Shown: piece by piece, positions 43,867-54,562 of the stretch
Position numbering within the stretch: the first letter of the stretch is position 1
Layout of the letters: every line of letters begins with the position of its first letter
Source of the DNA: Parasporobacterium sp.
GTDB taxonomy: Bacteria; Bacillota; Clostridia; Lachnospirales; Lachnospiraceae
Reading direction: 5' to 3'
Assembly (NCBI GenBank): GCA_017510065.1
Contig: JAFWOB010000220.1
Coordinates: 1-56,046, forward strand
DNA: 56,046 nucleotides
Notes under the pieces: model-generated
Databases searched by the model: none
What the model was told of the DNA's origin: nothing
Seen by the model: only the letters and a program-made list of their open reading frames with translations
Program-made: the position numbers and the translations under genes

Positions 43867-45912
43867 ATGAACGCATTGATGTGGTGTGGAATCGGTGCAG
43901 GTATTATCGCTTTGATCTATGCGGTGATCCTGGCGGTAACCGTTTCCAAGAAGGATGCCGGTACAGACAGAATGAAAGAGATCGCTCACGCGATCGCTTC
44001 CGGTGCCAAGGCATTTCTGTTTTCAGAATATAAGATTCTGATCGTTTTCGTAATCGTTCTGGGAGTAGTCCTGGGCCTTGCGATCAGCTGGACAACAGCG
44101 ATCTGTTTCCTGATCGGCGCGGTCTTTTCCGTTCTGGCAGGATATTTCGGAATGTCTGTTGCTACCAAGGCTAATGTCCGTACTGCAAATGCAGCCAGAA
44201 CATCCGGCATGAACGGAGCTCTCGGCATCGCTTTCAAAGGCGGAGCAGTTATGGGTATGTGTGTAGCCGGCCTTGGATGCCTCGGTGTAAGTGCTATTTA
44301 CTTTATCACCGGAGACGTAGACGTAATGTTCGGTTTCTCCCTGGGAGCTTCTTCTATCGCCCTCTTTGCCCGTGTCGGCGGCGGTATCTATACCAAAGCA
44401 GCTGACGTCGGTGCTGACCTGGTAGGTAAGGTAGAAGCCGGTATCCCGGAAGATGATCCCCGTAACCCGGCTGTTATTGCCGACAACGTTGGTGATAATG
44501 TAGGTGACGTGGCAGGTATGGGCGCTGACCTCTTTGAGTCTTATGTAGGCTCCCTGATCTCCGCTCTGACCCTGGGTGTTGTATATGCTTCCAAGAGCCT
44601 GGGAATCACCGATGCGGCTTTCAGCCCGTATGTTCTGTTCCCGGTCCTTATTTCCGCTATCGGCCTGATCGCTTCCATCATCGGAACACTGTTCGTCCGC
44701 GGCAAAGACGGTTCCAATCCGCAGGTCGCTCTGAACATCGGAACTTATGTATCCGCAGCAGTCGTTATCATTGTAGCATTTATCCTGAGCATTGCATGGC
44801 TTGGCAATGTCAGACCGGCAATCGCCGTTGTAGCAGGTATTATCGTCGGCCTTCTGATCGGTACCCTGACAGAGATCTATACCTCTGACAAATACGGCAG
44901 CGTCAAGGAGATTGCAAACCAGTCCCAGACCGGTGCTGCAACCACTATCATCAGCGGTTTGTCCGTTGGTATGAAATCCACCGTACTGCCGATCATCATG
45001 ATCTGCATCGGTATCTTTGTTTCCTATATGCTGCTCGGCGTATTCGGCATTGCTCTTGCAGCAGTCGGTATGCTTTCCACAACCGGTATCACCGTTGCGG
45101 TCGATGCTTACGGCCCCATCGCTGACAATGCCGGTGGTATTGCAGAGATGAGCGGACTTCCGGAAGATGTCCGTGAGATCACAGACAAGCTTGACTCTGT
45201 CGGCAATACAACAGCAGCCATCGGCAAAGGCTTTGCCATTGGTTCTGCAGCTCTGACAGCTCTGGCACTGTTCACTTCGTTTGCAGATAAGGTTGACTCC
45301 GGCACCACAACTGCCCTGACCATTGATATCCTGAATGCAAATGTCGTAATCGGTCTTCTGATCGGCGGTATGCTGACTTTCATTTTCTCCGCTCTTACCA
45401 TGAGCAGCGTATCCAAGGCAGCCAACCATATGATCGAGGAAGTGCGCCGTCAGTTCCGTGAGATTCCGGGACTGCTGGAAGGCAAGGCTAAAGCAGACTA
45501 TACAAAGTGCGTTTCCATTTCTACCAATGCAGCTCTGAAGCAGATGATCGTTCCGGCTATCATCGCGATCCTGGCTCCTCTTGCAGTTGGATTTATCCTG
45601 GGCGTTCAGGCTCTGGGCGGACTGCTGGCAGGTTCTCTGGTTTCCGGCGTTCTGATGGCAATCTTCATGAGCAACTCCGGCGGTGCATGGGATAACGCGA
45701 AGAAGTACATTGAAGGCGGCAAGTATGGCGGAAAGGGTTCACCGACCCATGCGGCAGCTGTCGTCGGCGATACCGTGGGCGATCCGTTCAAGGATACATC
45801 AGGACCGTCCATCAACATCCTGATCAAGCTTATGACCATCGTTTCCCTGGTATTTGTACCGGCATTCCTTGCGGTACAGGAAGGCGCAGGACTTCTGAAC
45901 ATGCTGTTCTAG
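43867..45912 (+). CDS. hppA: K+-dependent membrane pyrophosphatase (H+ or Na+ pump)
   Basis: This enzyme couples hydrolysis of pyrophosphate to export of H+ or Na+. The product is 681 residues with about 15-16 membrane helices. The substrate site reads [20 protein letters not shown], followed by [20 protein letters not shown]. At residues 446-451 the sequence is GNTTAA, with Ala where K+-independent enzymes have Lys, which indicates K+ dependence. The later conserved [12 protein letters not shown] and [20 protein letters not shown] are intact. Whether H+ or Na+ is pumped was not decided. ATG 43867 follows GGAAGGAG. Confidence 0.95.
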   Translation: MNALMWCGIGAGIIALIYAVILAVTVSKKDAGTDRMKEIAHAIASGAKAFLFSEYKILIVFVIVLGVVLGLAISWTTAICFLIGAVFSVLAGYFGMSVATKANVRTANAARTSGMNGALGIAFKGGAVMGMCVAGLGCLGVSAIYFITGDVDVMFGFSLGASSIALFARVGGGIYTKAADVGADLVGKVEAGIPEDDPRNPAVIADNVGDNVGDVAGMGADLFESYVGSLISALTLGVVYASKSLGITDAAFSPYVLFPVLISAIGLIASIIGTLFVRGKDGSNPQVALNIGTYVSAAVVIIVAFILSIAWLGNVRPAIAVVAGIIVGLLIGTLTEIYTSDKYGSVKEIANQSQTGAATTIISGLSVGMKSTVLPIIMICIGIFVSYMLLGVFGIALAAVGMLSTTGITVAVDAYGPIADNAGGIAEMSGLPEDVREITDKLDSVGNTTAAIGKGFAIGSAALTALALFTSFADKVDSGTTTALTIDILNANVVIGLLIGGMLTFIFSALTMSSVSKAANHMIEEVRRQFREIPGLLEGKAKADYTKCVSISTNAALKQMIVPAIIAILAPLAVGFILGVQALGGLLAGSLVSGVLMAIFMSNSGGAWDNAKKYIEGGKYGGKGSPTHAAAVVGDTVGDPFKDTSGPSINILIKLMTIVSLVFVPAFLAVQEGAGLLNMLF

Positions 45913-45944
45913 TCATAAAGCGAGTCATAAAGAACTGTTTATCG

Positions 45945-45974
45945 GGAGCAGGCCGGAAGGCCTGCTCCTTTTTT
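45945..45974 (+). terminator. Terminator after hppA
   Basis: A 10-bp stem, ggagcaggcc at 45945-45954 with ggcctgctcc at 45959-45968, closes a ggaa tetraloop and is followed by six T. Confidence 0.95.
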
Positions 45975-46047
45975 ATCCAGCCCATCTTTCAAAATGGTTT
46001 ATAGCCGAAAAATCGTTGCAGAACATGAAATATTATCCTGCTGATTG

Positions 46048-46076
46048 TTGAAAAATAAAAGCGCCTCATATATAAT
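46048..46076 (+). promoter_or_regulatory. Promoter of mreB
   Basis: TTGAAA at 46048-46053 and TATAAT at 46071-46076 are 17 bp apart, about 58 bp before the mreB start. Confidence 0.75.
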
Positions 46077-46140
46077 TAATCTCTGCAAAAAAATATTGAG
46101 GCAGAATGATGCAGCATTGAGGCATGGAAAGGAGTTACAC

Positions 46141-47136
46141 ATGGCAAGCACTGATATCGGAGTAGACCTGGGTACTGCCAGTGTTTTAGTATATATTACA
46201 GGGAAAGGCGTTGTTCTCAAGGAGCCATCCGTTGTGGCTTTTGACAGAGATACCAAGAAGATCAGGGCAATCGGTGAAGAGGCGCGTCTCATGATCGGCA
46301 GGACGCCGGGCAATATCGTGGCGATCAGACCGCTGAGGCAGGGCGTGATCTCTGATTATACCGTTACGGAAAAGATGCTGAAGCATTTTATCCAGAAAGC
46401 GATCGGAAAGAGAACTTTCAAGAAACCCAGGATCAGCGTCTGTGTTCCCAGCCGCGTTACGGAAGTTGAGAAAAAGGCAGTGGAAGATGCCGCTTACCAG
46501 GCAGGCGCCAGGGAAGTGGCCGTTATCGAAGAGCCGATCGCAGCAGCCATCGGGGCCGGAGTGGATATCACAAAACCCTGTGGAAACATGATCGTGGACA
46601 TCGGCGGCGGGACAACGGATATTGCCGTAATCTCCCTCGGCGGCATTGTCGCCAGCACTTCGGTTAAGATCGCAGGCGATGATTTTGATGAAGCCATTGT
46701 CCGTTATATGAGAAAGAAACACAATCTTCTGATCGGTGAACGTACGGCAGAAGAGATCAAGATCCAGATCGGAACATGTTACCCGGATGGAGAAGAGATG
46801 AGCATGGACGTCAGAGGACGAAACCTGGTTTCCGGTCTTCCGAGGCGTGTTACGGTTACATCTGCTGAAACGGAAGAAGCTCTCAGGGAGTCTGTCAGCC
46901 AGATCATCGAAGCCATTCATGAAGTATTGGAGAAAACACCGCCGGAGCTTGCTGCGGATATCGCGGACAGAGGAATCGTGATGACCGGCGGCGGGTGCCT
47001 GTTAAGAGGGTTGGAGCAGATCATTGAAGACAAGATCGGCATCAACGCCATTACGGCAGAGGATCCCATGCTCTGCGTCGCTATCGGAACAGGTATGTTT
47101 GTGGAATACCTGAGCGGCGACAAGACGCTGTCGTAA
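46141..47136 (+). CDS. mreB: Rod-shape determining protein MreB (MreB/Mbl family)
   Basis: MreB is a bacterial actin that guides the elongation machinery along the membrane. The product is 331 residues. The actin-fold phosphate loops read TDIGVDLGTASVLVYITGKG and MIVDIGGGTTDIAVISLGG, and the C-terminal adenosine segment GIVMTGGGCLLRGLEQ is present. ATG 46141 is preceded by AAAGGAG and the protein starts at the conserved region. mreC and mreD are not downstream, so this could be a stand-alone MreB or Mbl paralogue; the sequence alone does not separate them. Confidence 0.94.
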   Translation: MASTDIGVDLGTASVLVYITGKGVVLKEPSVVAFDRDTKKIRAIGEEARLMIGRTPGNIVAIRPLRQGVISDYTVTEKMLKHFIQKAIGKRTFKKPRISVCVPSRVTEVEKKAVEDAAYQAGAREVAVIEEPIAAAIGAGVDITKPCGNMIVDIGGGTTDIAVISLGGIVASTSVKIAGDDFDEAIVRYMRKKHNLLIGERTAEEIKIQIGTCYPDGEEMSMDVRGRNLVSGLPRRVTVTSAETEEALRESVSQIIEAIHEVLEKTPPELAADIADRGIVMTGGGCLLRGLEQIIEDKIGINAITAEDPMLCVAIGTGMFVEYLSGDKTLS

Positions 47137-47165
47137 CGATCTGCAACACACGAAGCGAAACGTAC

Positions 47166-47201
47166 GGAGCTGCTTTTTCGGAAAGGCAGCTCCCTTTCTT
47201 T
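47166..47201 (+). terminator. Probable terminator after mreB
   Basis: An 8-bp stem, ggagctgc at 47166-47173 with gcagctcc at 47186-47193, with an inner cttt/aaag pair, is followed by ctttcttt. The T-tract is interrupted, so read-through into recD2 is possible. Confidence 0.65.
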
Positions 47202-47215
47202 ACAGCAGGATCATC

Positions 47216-49480
47216 TTGGAAGCGATAAAAGGATATATTGAAAAGATCATATTTCGGAGCAGACAGACCGGGTTCACGGTGTTCAGCCTGGAAACAGACG
47301 GCGTGGAAACGGTCTGTGTAGGTGAGTTTGCGGATATCCATGCCGGTGAGTTCATGGAGCTGTCCGGAGACTACGTGATGCATCCGCGGTTTGGAAGGCA
47401 GTTCCGGGCGGAGACTGCCAGGATCATTATTCCGGAAGATCTCCTGTCGGTGGAACGGTATCTGGGAAGCGGGGCAATCAAGGGGATCGGCACTGTCACG
47501 GCGCGAAGGATCATTGAAATGTTTGGCGAGGACACCATGCGGGTCATGGAAGAAGAACCGGAACGCCTGGCCCAGGTGAAAGGGATTTCCAGGAGAAAAG
47601 CACAGGAGATCGCAGCCGACATGGAGGAAAAAAAGGATCTGCAGAATGTCTGCATTTTCCTCGGACGGTATGGGATCGCCAATGCTCTGGCTGTAAAGCT
47701 GTACGGTCTGTATGACCGGGAAATCTATACGATCATCCGGGACAATCCTTATCAGCTGGCGGACGAGGTGACCGGGATCGGCTTTCGGACAGCCGACCGG
47801 ATCGCTTTCAATGCCGGGATCAGAAGAGACAGCGACTACAGGATCAAGGCCTGTATCATTTATGTTTTGCAGAAAGCCCTGGAGGAAGGCCACGTCTATC
47901 TGCCGGAAGAAATGCTGAAACATCAGGTCATGACAGAACTGGCACCGGAGACAGTAGACGGGATCTGTGAAGTGGAAGACCAGGATCTGGAGCGCTGTCT
48001 GATGGATCTGACGGTGGATTCCAGGATCCTGATCCGCAGCTCGGAAGAAGAACCTGAGATCCGGCAGATCTATTATTCCCAGAATTACTATACCGAGCTG
48101 TATATTGCCAGGTATATGACCGATCTGAACCTGCATGCCGATATTGCGGAAGAAAAGATAGAAGAACGGATTGCCGGGATCGAAGCGAAAGAACAGATCG
48201 TTCTGGATGATCTGCAGAGAAAGGCTGTCCGGTGTGCGGCGGATTCCGGCGTTCTGATCATCACCGGCGGACCTGGAACTGGAAAGACGACGACGATCAA
48301 CTCCCTGATCCGTTTCTTTGAAGATGACGGAAAGGAGATCCTGCTGGCAGCGCCTACAGGAAGGGCAGCCAAGCGGATGACAGAAGCCACAGGCCGTGAA
48401 GCAAAGACGATCCACCGGATGCTGGAGCTTTCCAATGAACTGACAGATTCTTCCGCAGGCGCCAGGTTCAACCGGAATGAAGAAAATCCTCTGGAAGCCG
48501 ATGTGATCATTGTGGATGAGATGTCCATGGTGGATATTTTCCTGATGAGCGCTCTTTTGCGGGCAATCCGGCCGGGAACCAGGCTGATCCTGGTGGGAGA
48601 CGCGGATCAGCTTCCCAGCGTGGGACCGGGAAATGTGCTGAAGGATCTGATCGATAGCAATCTGTTTGCGACAGTCAGGCTGGAGAAGATCTTCAGGCAG
48701 GCACAGGAAAGCGAGATCGTGGTGAACGCCCATAAGATCAACCGGGGAGAACCCATCACGCTCAGAACAGACAGTAAGGATTTTATCTTTATTGAAAGAA
48801 TGCATCCCCAGGCAGTTGCCAGTGCCGTGCTGACCCTGGTAAAGGACAGGCTGCCGTCCTATGTGGGAGCGGATCTCAGGGACATCCAGGTCCTTTGTCC
48901 CATGAAAAAAGGTGATCTGGGGACTCAGCGGCTGAACCTGTTTCTGCAGGAAAGCCTGAACCCACCGGAACCGGGAAAGAAGGAGATCAGTCTCAGTGCG
49001 GCCATGAAGCTGCGGGAGGGTGACAAGGTCATGCATATCCGCAACAATTATGATCTTGAATGGACCATGTACACTTCTTCCGGGGTCCCTTATGATACCG
49101 GCATGGGAATCTTTAACGGCGATATCGGGGTAATCAGGACGATCAATGAACACAGCCAGATGATGGAAGTCGTCTTTGATGACGGAAAACATGTGATCTA
49201 TCAGCCGGAACAGCTCGAAGAGGTGACACTGGCGTATGCGACGACGATCCATAAGGCACAGGGAAGTGAGTATTCGGCGGTTGTCATGCCGCTTCTTTCA
49301 GGACCGGAGATCCTGATGAACCGGAATATCCTGTATACAGGGGTTACCAGAGCCAGAAACTGCGTAGTGATCGTGGGCAGCGCAGCTACCGTCCATCGGA
49401 TGGTGGACAATATCCGGGAACAGCGAAGATACAGTGGTCTGAAAGACCGGCTGAAAGAAGTCAGACACAGGATCCTTTGA
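47216..49480 (+). CDS. recD2: RecD2-type SF1 DNA helicase
   Basis: RecD2 is a 5'-3' DNA helicase of organisms where RecD is not part of RecBCD; it acts in DNA repair and fork maintenance. The product is 754 residues. An N-terminal OB-like segment and tandem helix-hairpin-helix region (GSGAIKGIGTVTARRIIEMF) come first. The helicase core has Walker A ITGGPGTGKTTTINSL near residue 348, Walker B IIVDEMSMVDIFLM near 433 and motif VI in ATTIHKAQGSEYSAVVMPL. The start is TTG 47216 with AGGA upstream. It overlaps comF by TTGA. Confidence 0.95.
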   Translation: MEAIKGYIEKIIFRSRQTGFTVFSLETDGVETVCVGEFADIHAGEFMELSGDYVMHPRFGRQFRAETARIIIPEDLLSVERYLGSGAIKGIGTVTARRIIEMFGEDTMRVMEEEPERLAQVKGISRRKAQEIAADMEEKKDLQNVCIFLGRYGIANALAVKLYGLYDREIYTIIRDNPYQLADEVTGIGFRTADRIAFNAGIRRDSDYRIKACIIYVLQKALEEGHVYLPEEMLKHQVMTELAPETVDGICEVEDQDLERCLMDLTVDSRILIRSSEEEPEIRQIYYSQNYYTELYIARYMTDLNLHADIAEEKIEERIAGIEAKEQIVLDDLQRKAVRCAADSGVLIITGGPGTGKTTTINSLIRFFEDDGKEILLAAPTGRAAKRMTEATGREAKTIHRMLELSNELTDSSAGARFNRNEENPLEADVIIVDEMSMVDIFLMSALLRAIRPGTRLILVGDADQLPSVGPGNVLKDLIDSNLFATVRLEKIFRQAQESEIVVNAHKINRGEPITLRTDSKDFIFIERMHPQAVASAVLTLVKDRLPSYVGADLRDIQVLCPMKKGDLGTQRLNLFLQESLNPPEPGKKEISLSAAMKLREGDKVMHIRNNYDLEWTMYTSSGVPYDTGMGIFNGDIGVIRTINEHSQMMEVVFDDGKHVIYQPEQLEEVTLAYATTIHKAQGSEYSAVVMPLLSGPEILMNRNILYTGVTRARNCVVIVGSAATVHRMVDNIREQRRYSGLKDRLKEVRHRIL

Positions 49481-50280
49481 ATCAAAGAACACAGATCGAC
49501 AAAACAGGTAAGGATTTTTGGAAACAGGCCGGAGACAGGGCGGTCAGCCTTTTGTTTCCCAGGGTCTGTCCTTTATGCGGCCGGATCCTGCCGACTGCTC
49601 CAAACAATCTTCTGACATCTGAAAACAATCCGTATATATGCAGGGACTGCTACCGGGAACTGCATTTTCCGGCAGAACCGTTGTGCCTTCTTTGTTCCAG
49701 GCCGATCCAGGATGAAACAAAGGAGTACTGCCGGGACTGTGCCGCGACCGTTCATCATTTTGATCAGGGAAAAGCACTTCTGATGCATGATGAAGCAGCC
49801 AAAAAGATCCTTTATGACCTGAAATACTATAATCGTCGGGATAACGCCCTGATGCTTGCCAGGGAAGCCGCAGACCGGCTGGAGGGATGGCTCTTAAAGA
49901 TAAAGCCGGATGTGATCATCCCGGTTCCTCTCCATAAAAAAAGACAGTTGGAAAGAGGCTATAACCAGGCTCAGCTTCTGTCCTGCAGGCTTTCGGAAAT
50001 ACTATCTTCCAGGAAGATCCACATCCCCGTGGACAGCCGTTTTCTGGTAAGGATCAAAAAAACGTCTGCCCAAAAGCAGCTGCAGAGCGCGCAGCGGAGG
50101 GATAATATTAAGGGAGCCTTTGAGATCAGTTACAGGGAAGATCCCGGAAAATACACAAACTGTTCAGTCTTGCTGGTAGATGATATCTATACCACGGGCA
50201 CGACTCTTTCCGAATGTGCGCAGGTCCTGAAAGAGGCAGGCGCAGGAAAGGTTTTCTTCCTGACATTCAGCATAGGATGA
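49477..50280 (+). CDS. comF: ComF family phosphoribosyltransferase-like protein
   Basis: ComF-like proteins take part in DNA uptake or late steps of DNA handling. The product is 267 residues. The N-terminal zinc-binding part has four Cys pairs: CPLCGRILP, YICRDCYRE, CLLCSRP and CRDC. The phosphoribosyltransferase fold follows, with VIIPVPLHKKRQLERGYNQA and the PRPP loop VLLVDDIYTTGTTLSECAQ. The start is TTG 49477, overlapping the recD2 stop. recD2-comF pairs are common in Bacillota. No other competence genes are here. Confidence 0.93.
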   Translation: MNQRTQIDKTGKDFWKQAGDRAVSLLFPRVCPLCGRILPTAPNNLLTSENNPYICRDCYRELHFPAEPLCLLCSRPIQDETKEYCRDCAATVHHFDQGKALLMHDEAAKKILYDLKYYNRRDNALMLAREAADRLEGWLLKIKPDVIIPVPLHKKRQLERGYNQAQLLSCRLSEILSSRKIHIPVDSRFLVRIKKTSAQKQLQSAQRRDNIKGAFEISYREDPGKYTNCSVLLVDDIYTTGTTLSECAQVLKEAGAGKVFFLTFSIG

Positions 50281-50284
50281 TACT

Positions 50285-51040
50285 ATGGATGATACAAAGA
50301 TCCTGGCCGGGCGGCTGAGGGAACTGGCGGACCGGTCATATAACAGCTGCATCTTTACCTTTACAGAGTTTCTGGGGGAGGCCCAGCTGGACCTTCTTCT
50401 TCGCATGGAACGGGAACTTTCCTATGCCGGGATCGAACTGTACGGAGGGATGGACTGTTCCGACCGGGTAGTCGCGCGGTTCGGAAAGGAATCGGAACTG
50501 GGATATGACATGGAATTTCCCATCGTATGCCTGAAGATCAGTCCGCTGTCGGAACAGTTCGGGGAAGAACTGACCCACAGAGATTATCTCGGAGCCCTGA
50601 TGAACCTGGGGATCAAAAGAGAACTGCTGGGGGATATCATCCTGTGCGGCAAAGATGCTTACCTGTTCTGCCTTGATCATATAGCGGATTATATTAAAGA
50701 CAATCTTTTAAGGGTTCGCCGTACCAGTGTTTCCGCGGCATATGCCGAAGGGATCCCGGAAAATGCCGGACCCAGTCTGAAGGATCAGCATGTGGTCGTA
50801 ACGACTGTTCGTCTGGACGCTGTGATCGCCAGGGTCTGGAATCTGTCACGGACCCAGAGCCAGGACCTGTGTCGTGAGGGGAAAGTGTTTGTGAACGGGA
50901 GGCAGCGCCAGAACGGCAGCCAGGACCTGAAACCGGAAGACAGGGTATCTGTCCGGGGATTCGGCAAGTTTATCTATGCGGGGGAAGAATCCGTCACTGG
51001 GAAAGGCCGATTCCGGGTCCGTATCCGGCTGTTTGTGTAG
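50285..51040 (+). CDS. YlmH-like S4-domain RNA-binding protein
   Basis: YlmH-type proteins bind RNA or ribosomes; a role in rescuing stalled ribosomal complexes is known for the Bacillus homologue. The product is 251 residues. The N-terminal 160 residues carry the YlmH-specific domain (LDLLLRMERELSYAGIELYGG; LGIKRELLGDII). The S4 domain is near residues 180-235, with LDAVIARVWNLSRTQSQDLCR and GKVFVNGRQRQ. It follows comF by 4 bp rather than lying in the usual ylm/divIVA cluster. Confidence 0.88.
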   Translation: MDDTKILAGRLRELADRSYNSCIFTFTEFLGEAQLDLLLRMERELSYAGIELYGGMDCSDRVVARFGKESELGYDMEFPIVCLKISPLSEQFGEELTHRDYLGALMNLGIKRELLGDIILCGKDAYLFCLDHIADYIKDNLLRVRRTSVSAAYAEGIPENAGPSLKDQHVVVTTVRLDAVIARVWNLSRTQSQDLCREGKVFVNGRQRQNGSQDLKPEDRVSVRGFGKFIYAGEESVTGKGRFRVRIRLFV

Positions 51041-51067
51041 TTATACCGAAAAAAGAACAATTATTTG

Positions 51068-51097
51068 TTGACAATCATTTAGAAAATGAAGTATAGT
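51068..51097 (+). promoter_or_regulatory. Promoter of the str operon
   Basis: TTGACA at 51068-51073 and TATAGT at 51092-51097 are 18 bp apart. The leader that follows can form a ggcgca/tgcgcc stem (51115-51120 with 51140-51145) before rpsL. Confidence 0.7.
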
Positions 51098-51177
51098 AAT
51101 TAGGCGCGCGCGAAGGCGCACTGTATTTTTTATGCGTCATGCGCCGTTATCCATAATAATCAGGAAAGGAGAATAAT

Positions 51178-51594
51178 ATGCCTACATTTAACCAGTTAGT
51201 GAGAAAGGGCAGACAGACTGCTGTCAAGAAATCCACAGCACCTGCACTGCAGAAGAGCTTCAACTCCCTGCGCAGGAAAACCATGGATTCCCCGTCACCG
51301 CAGAAGCGCGGCGTCTGCACAGCAGTAAAGACAGCGACACCTAAGAAGCCGAATTCCGCTCTTAGAAAGATCGCCAGAGTCCGTCTGTCTAACGGTATCG
51401 AAGTTACAAGCTATATCCCGGGCGAAGGCCACAACCTTCAGGAGCATAGCGTTGTACTGGTTCGTGGCGGAAGAGTAAAAGACCTTCCCGGTACCAGATA
51501 CCATGTTATCAGAGGCACATTGGATACCGCAGGTGTTCAGGGACGTATGCAGGCCCGCAGCAAATACGGTACCAAGAGACCGAAGAAGAAATAA
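51178..51594 (+). CDS. rpsL: 30S ribosomal protein S12
   Basis: S12 lies in the decoding centre and controls accuracy. The product is 138 residues. It opens [12 protein letters not shown] and contains the decoding loop segment [17 protein letters not shown], with the wild-type Lys of the KPNSA loop, so no classic streptomycin-resistance change at that site, and the later [20 protein letters not shown] 51178 follows GGAAAGGAG. It is the first gene of the str operon. Confidence 0.98.
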   Translation: MPTFNQLVRKGRQTAVKKSTAPALQKSFNSLRRKTMDSPSPQKRGVCTAVKTATPKKPNSALRKIARVRLSNGIEVTSYIPGEGHNLQEHSVVLVRGGRVKDLPGTRYHVIRGTLDTAGVQGRMQARSKYGTKRPKKK

Positions 51595-51687
51595 TGATAA
51601 CATTCGGAACTGTGTGCCCGGTCTGAGGCGTACAGTCCCAACTTACAATTGAACATTGGTTGCTGGATAGTAATCATATTATTCTTT

Positions 51688-51721
51688 GGCACAGAGTTTC
51701 CGGCAGAAGAAACTCTGCGCC
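51688..51721 (+). promoter_or_regulatory. Hairpin in the rpsL-rpsG spacer
   Basis: The 213-bp spacer contains no gene. A stem of cagagttt (51692-51699) with aaactctg (51710-51717), extended by ggc/gcc after one mismatch, lies about 85 bp before rpsG. It may be an operon regulatory site such as S7 feedback, but no T-tract follows. Confidence 0.4.
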
Positions 51722-51807
51722 CCTTCTGAAATAATTCTATTATGTCCGGCACCGACACCAAGAGTGAGTACCTGTGATTTAATTTTTTAGTTAAGGAGGG
51801 AAGAAAC

Positions 51808-52278
51808 GTGCCACGTAAAGGACATACCCCAAAAAGAGACGTATTGGCGGATCCGCTGTACGGGAGCAAAGTTGTAACTAAGCTTATCAACCAGATCATG
51901 CTGGATGGTAAGAAGGGCGTAGCACAGAAAATCGTTTACGGTGCGTTTGGTCGTGTAGAAGAAAAGAGCGGAAAGCCAGCTCTTGAAGTATTCGAACAGG
52001 CACTGAATAACATTATGCCTCAGCTTGAGGTAAAAGCCAGAAGAATCGGCGGCGCTACCTATCAGGTTCCTATGGAAGTAAGACCTGAAAGACGTCAGGC
52101 ATTAGGCCTTCGCTGGCTGACCACTTTCTCCAGGGCAAGATCTGAGAAGACCATGGAAGAAAGACTGGCAAACGAGATCATGGATGCTTCCAACTCAACC
52201 GGCGCATCTGTGAAGAGAAAAGAAGATATGCACAGAATGGCAGAGGCCAACAAGGCATTTGCTCATTACAGATTTTAA
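51808..52278 (+). CDS. rpsG: 30S ribosomal protein S7
   Basis: S7 nucleates assembly of the 30S head. The product is 156 residues with the usual [37 protein letters not shown] and [20 protein letters not shown] segments. The start is GTG 51808, with TTAAGGAGGG upstream and no nearby ATG. fusA begins 12 bp after its stop. Confidence 0.98.
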   Translation: MPRKGHTPKRDVLADPLYGSKVVTKLINQIMLDGKKGVAQKIVYGAFGRVEEKSGKPALEVFEQALNNIMPQLEVKARRIGGATYQVPMEVRPERRQALGLRWLTTFSRARSEKTMEERLANEIMDASNSTGASVKRKEDMHRMAEANKAFAHYRF

Positions 52279-52290
52279 TTAGGAGGAAAA

Positions 52291-54405
52291 ATGGCAGGAA
52301 GAGAATATCCGCTGGAACGAACCAGGAATATTGGTATCATGGCCCATATCGACGCCGGCAAGACAACACTTACCGAGCGTATCCTGTATTATACCGGTGT
52401 AAACTACAAGATCGGCGATACGCATGAAGGCACTGCTACCATGGACTGGATGGAACAGGAACAGGAACGTGGTATTACCATTACTTCCGCAGCGACGACA
52501 TGCCATTGGACTCTGGAGAAAGAAACCAAGCCGGCACCGGGTGCGCTTGAGCACCGCATCAATATCATCGATACCCCGGGACACGTGGATTTTACCGTTG
52601 AAGTAGAAAGATCCCTTCGTGTGCTGGATGGTGCCGTAGGTGTATTCTGCGCGAAGGGCGGTGTGGAGCCGCAGTCTGAAAATGTCTGGAGACAGGCTGA
52701 CAAGTACAATGTTCCGCGAATGGCATTCATCAACAAGATGGATATCATGGGAGCCAATTTCTACAATGCAGTCAGCATGATCAAGTCCAGGCTCGGGAAA
52801 AATGCGATCCCGATCCAGCTGCCGATTGGTGCAGAAGATTCATTTGTCGGTATCGTAGACCTGTTTGAGATGCAGGCGTACATCTATAATGATGAGAAGG
52901 GAGATAATATCTCCATCGTTCCGATTCCGGATGAGATGAAGGATCAGTCCGAGATCTATCACGATGATATGATCGAGAAGATCTGCGAGCTGGATGACGA
53001 TCTGACCATGGCTTATCTGGAAGGTGAGGAGATCACCACGGAACAGCTCAAGGCTGCATTGAGAAAAGGTACCTGCGAAGGCAAAGCAATTCCTGTCTGC
53101 TGCGGAACAGCTTACAGAAACAAAGGTGTTCAGAAACTGCTGGATGCGATCATCGAATATATGCCGTCACCGGTAGACGTTCCTGCGATCCAGGGCGTGG
53201 ATATGAACGGCAATGAGGTGGTTCGTCATTCTTCAGATGAAGAACCGTTTGCAGCGCTGGCATTCAAGATCATGACCGACCCCTTTGTCGGAAAGCTGGC
53301 TTATGTCAGAGTCTATTCCGGAACACTGGATTCAGGTTCCTACACCCTGAATGCCACCAAGGGCAAGAAAGAGCGTGCGGGACGTATCCTGCAGATGCAT
53401 GCCAACAAGCGTGCAGAACTGGAAAAGGTTTATTCCGGAGATATTGCGGCAATCGTAGGATTCAAGAACACCACAACAGGCGATACGGTTTGTGATGAGA
53501 AACATCCGGTCATCCTGGAATCCATGGAGTTTCCGGAGCCGGTTATCGAAGTCGCGATCGAGCCCAAGACCAAGGCCGGCCAGCAGAAGATGGGCGAAGC
53601 CCTTCAGAAACTGGGAGAAGAAGACCCGACCTTTAAGGTTTACACTAATACAGATACCGGACAGACCATTATCGCCGGTATGGGAGAACTCCATCTGGAG
53701 ATCATCGTAGACAGACTTCTGCGGGAATTCAAAGTGGAAGCCAATGTCGGCGCACCGCAGGTTGCTTATAAGGAGACCTTCACCAAGACGGTGGAAGTTG
53801 ACAGCAAGTATGCGAAGCAGTCCGGTGGACGTGGACAGTACGGACACTGTAAAGTACGGTTTGAGCCGATGGATCCCAACGGAGAGCAGACGTTCGAGTT
53901 TGTTTCCGAGATCGTTGGCGGTGCGATTCCGAAGGAATACATCCCGGCAGTCGGCGAAGGTATCGAAGAGGCAGCCAAGGCTGGTGTTCTGGCAGGCTTC
54001 CCGGTACTCGGTGTCAAAGCGACTGTATTTGACGGATCCTATCATGAAGTGGACTCCTCGGAAATGGCATTCCATATCGCAGGTTCCCTTGCGTTCAAGG
54101 ATGCTATGAACAAGGGTGATTCCGTGCTCCTTGAGCCGATCATGAAGGTGGAAGTCAATACACCGGAAGAGTACATGGGCGACGTCATCGGTGATATCAA
54201 TGCCAGAAGAGGACGTATCGAAGGTATGGAAGATATCGGCGGCGGCCGCATGATCAAGGGATTTGTTCCGCTGTCAGAGATGTTTGGCTATGCAACGGAT
54301 CTTCGTTCCAAGACCCAGGGCCGAGGCAACTACTCTATGTTCTTTGAAAGATATGAGAAAGTTCCGAAGTCTGTCCAGGACAAGATCATTAACGTGAAGA
54401 AGTAA
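52291..54405 (+). CDS. fusA: Elongation factor G
   Basis: EF-G is the GTPase that drives translocation and, with RRF, ribosome recycling. The product is 704 residues, full length. The G domain has [20 protein letters not shown], the [10 protein letters not shown] switch and [17 protein letters not shown], with NKMD for guanine binding. Domain IV shows [16 protein letters not shown], and the C-terminal region [17 protein letters not shown] is intact. ATG 52291 follows TTAGGAGG. It is the standard housekeeping form by its place in the str operon. Confidence 0.98.
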   Translation: MAGREYPLERTRNIGIMAHIDAGKTTLTERILYYTGVNYKIGDTHEGTATMDWMEQEQERGITITSAATTCHWTLEKETKPAPGALEHRINIIDTPGHVDFTVEVERSLRVLDGAVGVFCAKGGVEPQSENVWRQADKYNVPRMAFINKMDIMGANFYNAVSMIKSRLGKNAIPIQLPIGAEDSFVGIVDLFEMQAYIYNDEKGDNISIVPIPDEMKDQSEIYHDDMIEKICELDDDLTMAYLEGEEITTEQLKAALRKGTCEGKAIPVCCGTAYRNKGVQKLLDAIIEYMPSPVDVPAIQGVDMNGNEVVRHSSDEEPFAALAFKIMTDPFVGKLAYVRVYSGTLDSGSYTLNATKGKKERAGRILQMHANKRAELEKVYSGDIAAIVGFKNTTTGDTVCDEKHPVILESMEFPEPVIEVAIEPKTKAGQQKMGEALQKLGEEDPTFKVYTNTDTGQTIIAGMGELHLEIIVDRLLREFKVEANVGAPQVAYKETFTKTVEVDSKYAKQSGGRGQYGHCKVRFEPMDPNGEQTFEFVSEIVGGAIPKEYIPAVGEGIEEAAKAGVLAGFPVLGVKATVFDGSYHEVDSSEMAFHIAGSLAFKDAMNKGDSVLLEPIMKVEVNTPEEYMGDVIGDINARRGRIEGMEDIGGGRMIKGFVPLSEMFGYATDLRSKTQGRGNYSMFFERYEKVPKSVQDKIINVKK

Positions 54406-54448
54406 ACCTGAACCCATAAAAAACCTAAATAAACACGTGCCGAAATGC

Positions 54449-54477
54449 TTGAAAAGAATAGGAATATTTAATATAAT
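54449..54477 (+). promoter_or_regulatory. Promoter of tuf
   Basis: TTGAAA at 54449-54454 and TATAAT at 54472-54477 are 17 bp apart, 85 bp before ATG 54563. So tuf can be expressed apart from fusA. Confidence 0.75.
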
Positions 54478-54500
54478 AGCAATCGGCCTTATAAGAACCT

Positions 54501-54537
54501 GACCCGTAACGGGTCCAAAAAAAGACCCGCTTAGGGT
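54501..54537 (+). promoter_or_regulatory. Possible switching hairpins in the tuf leader
   Basis: The leader holds gacccg (54501-54506), cgggtc (54510-54515), gacccg (54524-54529) and gggt (54534-54537). The second segment can pair with either copy of the first, and the last gacccg can also pair with gggt, so two mutually exclusive folds are possible just before the GGAGG. Confidence 0.4.
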
Positions 54538-54562
54538 AAGTTTTCAAGGAGGAAATGACAAA

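Noticed and set aside
44023-45429. A 468-codon minus-strand open frame opposite hppA
   Set aside because: It is rich in Cys, Asp and Gly in the way expected from the complement of a hydrophobic membrane protein gene; no family is seen.
47081-49252. A 723-codon open frame on the minus strand opposite recD2
   Set aside because: It lies fully antisense to a clear helicase, has a His/Pro/Ile-rich low-similarity composition and no domain; it is a by-product of the codon bias of recD2.
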